A DNA stretch of 8,538 bases from CALKWS01 sp048594865. GTDB lineage: Bacteria > Actinomycetota > Actinomycetes > Actinomycetales > Beutenbergiaceae. The notes beneath the pieces were generated by a model that was given only the letters and a program-made list of their open reading frames with translations, was not told the origin of the DNA and made no database searches. The stretch is taken from positions 1 to 8,538 of the forward strand of contig JBMDWZ010000286.1 of assembly GCA_048594865.1 (NCBI GenBank), written 5' to 3'. Made by a program: the position numbers and the translations under genes. Positions 6,426-8,538 of this stretch are shown here, piece after piece. Each line of letters opens with the position of its first letter. The first letter of the stretch is position 1.

Positions 6426-7208
6426 ATGACGACGCTCACCCAGGGCCCACTGCTTGGTTTCGATACCGAGACCACTGGCGTGAACCCGTTCCGGGATCGA
6501 ATCGTCACCGCCGCACTCGTGGGCCGTGGCCCGGCAGGCACGTGGCAGCGCACCTGGTTGATCGATCCGAAGGTTGAGATTCCCGAGCAGGCCGCGGCCA
6601 TCCACGGAATCAGCACCGAATACGCCCGAGCCAACGGCGTGGACGCCGCAAGCGCGTTGGAAGAGATCGCCGCCGAGCTCACCGCCGCTTTTCAGAATCA
6701 GATCCCGGTGGTCGCATTCAACGCCGCGTTCGATCTGACGATCATCGAATCCGAACTGGAGCGGCACGGCCTGACCACGATCGGTGAACGTTTGGGGCGC
6801 CCGCTATCGCCTGTGGTCGATCCGCTGGTGCTGGATCGCGCCTTGGACCGCTACCGGCCGGGCAAGCGGAAGCTGGGCGATCTCATCGAGATCTACGGGG
6901 TGAAGGAGACGGGGCGTTTGCACACCGCCGATGCCGATGTCGCCGCCACCCTGGAAGTACTCGCCGCTCTGGCCACCAAACACCCCGAACTCTCGGCGCA
7001 GGACCTAGATAATCTGCACGCCTGGCAGGCCGGGCAGCATCGCGCCTGGGCCACCGGTTTTAACAAGTGGCGCGCGAGCCAGGGTCACGAGGGCCCCGGT
7101 GCCAGCATGGACTGGCCGCTCAGTCGTGCGGAGGAAGCACCCGACCCTGCGGCACGCCCGACGGTTGCGAGCGGTGGCCGCGAAGGCTCGGCCAGCAACG
7201 CCGCCTAA
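6426..7208 (+). CDS. 3'-5' exonuclease, DnaQ-like DEDDh family
   Basis: This 260-residue protein has a complete RNase H-fold exonuclease domain of the DnaQ type, which removes nucleotides from 3' ends using two metal ions. Exo I is FDTETTG with Asp13 and Glu15, Exo II is the VAFNAAFDLTII stretch with Asn99 and Asp103, and Exo III is HTADAD with His166 and Asp171, which makes it DEDDh. All catalytic residues are present. There is no polymerase or UvrC-like fusion, so it is a stand-alone enzyme and not clearly the replicative proofreading subunit. The C-terminal part (about 190-231) has an AWQAGQHRAWATGFNKWRASQG segment of unknown role, then a disordered-looking Ala/Pro/Gly-rich tail. ATG at 6426 is supported by GAGG (6417-6420) five bases upstream. 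It is the only plus-strand gene and sits between guaB3 and guaB. Its last codons lie in the first copy of a 17-bp tandem repeat. Confidence 0.92.
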   Translation: MTTLTQGPLLGFDTETTGVNPFRDRIVTAALVGRGPAGTWQRTWLIDPKVEIPEQAAAIHGISTEYARANGVDAASALEEIAAELTAAFQNQIPVVAFNAAFDLTIIESELERHGLTTIGERLGRPLSPVVDPLVLDRALDRYRPGKRKLGDLIEIYGVKETGRLHTADADVAATLEVLAALATKHPELSAQDLDNLHAWQAGQHRAWATGFNKWRASQGHEGPGASMDWPLSRAEEAPDPAARPTVASGGREGSASNAA

Positions 7209-7236
7209 CCAGCAACGCCGCTTAACCAGCAACGCC
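7192..7236 (+). repeat. 17-bp tandem direct repeat across the exonuclease stop codon
   Basis: The unit CCAGCAACGCCGCCTAA (7192-7208) is followed directly by CCAGCAACGCCGCTTAA (7209-7225, one difference) and by a partial third copy CCAGCAACGCC (7226-7236). The first copy encodes the last residues and the TAA stop of the exonuclease; the third forms one arm of the hairpin at 7223-7255. Near-identity suggests recent duplication by replication slippage. Confidence 0.85.
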
Positions 7237-7255
7237 TAGTTGGCCTGCTGGGTTA
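7223..7255. terminator. Bidirectional terminator hairpin between convergent exonuclease and guaB
   Basis: CCAGCA (7226-7231) pairs with TGCTGG (7246-7251). The stem extends outward through TAA/TTA with one bulged base, and an inner GCC/GGC stem (7234-7236 with 7242-7244) encloses the loop TAGTT. It lies between the exonuclease stop (7206-7208) and the guaB stop, whose codon (7253-7255) is part of the stem. Placement at convergent gene ends supports a terminator serving both strands, although no long T-tract follows. Confidence 0.55.
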
Positions 7256-8538
7256 TCGGCGGGCGTGGTAGTTCGGAGCTTCGGACACCATCTGCACATC
7301 GTGGGGGTGAGACTCTTTGAGCCCCGCCGAGGTGATCCGCACGAACGTGCCGCGTTCCTTCAGTTCCCCGACGGTCCGGGCGCCGACGTAAAACATCGAC
7401 TGCCGCAGCCCACCGACCAACTGGTGCGCCACTTGGGCCAAAGGACCGCGATACGGAACCTGAGCTTCGATGCCCTCGGTGATGATCTCGTCGTCGGACA
7501 GGTCGCCCTGGAAGTACCGGTCTTTGGAGTACGAACGCCGGTCGCCGCGGCTTTGCATGGCGCCGAGTGAGGCCATCCCGCGATAGTGCTTGTACTGCTT
7601 CCCGTTGACCAAAACCAGGTCCCCGGGCGACTCATCGCTTCCGGCAAGCAGACCGCCGAGCATCACCGAATCGGCTCCGGCGACCAGCGCCTTGGCGATG
7701 TCACCGGAGTGCTGCAGACCGCCGTCGGCAATCACCGGCACACCGGCTGGTCCGGCGGCCAACGAGGCCTGGTGCACAGCCGAAACCTGGGGAACCCCGA
7801 CGCCCGCGACCACGCGGGTGGTGCAGATGGCGCCGGGACCGACGCCTACCTTGACCGCGTCGACGCCGGCGTCCACCAGCGCCTGGGCGCCGGCTCGGGT
7901 GGCGATGTTGCCGCCGATGATTTGGACCCCGGAGGTGGCCGGGTCGGCTTTGAGCCGGCGCACCATGTCCAGCATCAGGCGAGCGTGCCCGTTGGCGGTG
8001 TCGACCACGAGCACGTCGACACCGGCTTCAACCAGTGCGAGCGCGCGGTCCCAAGCGTCGCCGTAGAACCCGACGGCGGCGCCCACCCGCAGGCGACCCT
8101 CGTCATCCTTGGTGGCATTGGGGTACTTCTCGGACTTCACGAAGTCCTTGACGGTGATGAGGCCCCGCAGGACGTTGTCGCCGTCGACCAGGGGGAGCTT
8201 CTCGACCTTGTGCTTGGCCAGCAGCGCCGCTGATTCTTCGCGGCTGATCCCCACGTTGCCGGTGACCAGAGGCATCCGAGTCATCGCCTCGTGGACCAGC
8301 GTGGTGTCAAAGGCGTCGGAGGGCACGAACCGCAGGTCACGGTTGGTGATGATCCCCAGCAGCACGCCGGCCTCGTCGACCACGGGCAGCCCAGAAACCC
8401 GGAACTTGCCACACAGTTCGTCCAGTTCGGTGAGCGTTGCCTGCGGACCGATGGTGAGCGGGTCGGTGACCATGCCCGACTCCGAGCGCTTGACCAGGTC
8501 CACCTGGGCGGCCTGATCGGCGATCGAGAGGTTGCGGT
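7253..8538 (-). CDS. guaB: Inosine-5'-monophosphate dehydrogenase, N terminus outside the window
   Basis: This enzyme oxidises IMP to XMP with NAD+, the committed step of guanine nucleotide synthesis. The gene runs off the right edge: the frame stays open to 8538 and reads RNLSIADQAAQV just before the GTG at 8503, which is standard internal IMP dehydrogenase sequence. That GTG is therefore an internal Val codon, not the start. Counting from that Val, two CBS modules (a Bateman pair) span about 11-124 with VSGLPVVD and VEKLPLVDGD, which normally bind purine nucleotides. The catalytic loop GPGAICTTR has Cys227 (codon 7823-7825). IADGG is at 258-262, the flap RYF at 329-331 provides the Arg-Tyr base, and EGIEAQVPYRG is at 343-353. 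About 428 residues are visible; roughly 70-80 are missing compared with the usual 500. The C terminus is complete, ending in a TAA that lies inside the shared terminator hairpin. Confidence 0.97.
   Translation of the reverse strand, partial: RNLSIADQAAQVDLVKRSESGMVTDPLTIGPQATLTELDELCGKFRVSGLPVVDEAGVLLGIITNRDLRFVPSDAFDTTLVHEAMTRMPLVTGNVGISREESAALLAKHKVEKLPLVDGDNVLRGLITVKDFVKSEKYPNATKDDEGRLRVGAAVGFYGDAWDRALALVEAGVDVLVVDTANGHARLMLDMVRRLKADPATSGVQIIGGNIATRAGAQALVDAGVDAVKVGVGPGAICTTRVVAGVGVPQVSAVHQASLAAGPAGVPVIADGGLQHSGDIAKALVAGADSVMLGGLLAGSDESPGDLVLVNGKQYKHYRGMASLGAMQSRGDRRSYSKDRYFQGDLSDDEIITEGIEAQVPYRGPLAQVAHQLVGGLRQSMFYVGARTVGELKERGTFVRITSAGLKESHPHDVQMVSEAPNYHARR

Noticed and set aside
8501..8503. 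GTG as the start of guaB
   Set aside because: The frame stays open upstream and encodes the conserved NLSIADQAAQV stretch, so this is an internal Val and the gene is cut by the window edge.
1..8538. Mobile element, phage or defence island
   Set aside because: There is no transposase, integrase, terminal inverted repeats with target duplication, or CRISPR repeats. The exonuclease has no defence-type partner genes nearby.

Overview
This window looks like chromosomal sequence from a high-GC actinobacterium, most likely of the Micrococcales type. The evidence is the GC-rich third codon positions, frequent GTG starts, an actinobacterial class II fumarase, and a guaB (IMP dehydrogenase) plus guaB3 (IMP dehydrogenase-related) pair, which is characteristic of Actinobacteria. 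The lineage below phylum is inference. There are seven protein genes, six on the minus strand and one (an exonuclease) on the plus strand. I see no tRNA, rRNA, CRISPR array, insertion sequence or phage gene, and no gene-free stretch longer than 300 bases.

Left part (1-3100, minus strand). A LacI-family regulator (2090-3100) is followed by a 247-bp spacer and then a family 5 ABC-transporter solute-binding lipoprotein (43-1842). A 20-bp palindrome with a central CG step lies 31 bp before the lipoprotein start and has the layout of a LacI-family operator, so the regulator probably controls this uptake gene. The permease and ATPase genes, if present, would lie beyond the left edge. A small stem-loop just after the lipoprotein stop would separate its message from theirs. 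The lipoprotein is very acidic, contains only four lysines, and ends in an Asp/Glu-rich tail.

Middle part (3104-6225, minus strand). Fumarase (fumC) ends three bases before the regulator gene, so the two are probably co-transcribed. Upstream are a small GNAT acetyltransferase and guaB3, separated from each other by only 15 bp and forming their own unit. GuaB3 keeps the nucleotide-binding elements of the IMP dehydrogenase family but has His where the catalytic Cys should be. It also lacks the Arg-Tyr flap motif and the CBS domains.

Right part (6226-8538). A DEDDh 3'-5' exonuclease gene (6426-7208, plus strand) is divergent from guaB3 and convergent with guaB. The guaB gene (7253 to beyond the right edge, minus strand) encodes a canonical IMP dehydrogenase with catalytic Cys, Arg-Tyr flap and two CBS domains; its first residues are outside the window. 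Exonuclease and guaB meet at a hairpin built partly from a 17-bp tandem repeat that overlaps the exonuclease stop codon.

The content is largely housekeeping (purine synthesis, TCA cycle) next to one regulated uptake locus. I do not see a clear new multi-gene system. The points most worth following are the probably non-canonical GuaB3 with its GNAT partner, the LacI operator, the repeat-built terminator, and the halophile-like composition of the exported lipoprotein.
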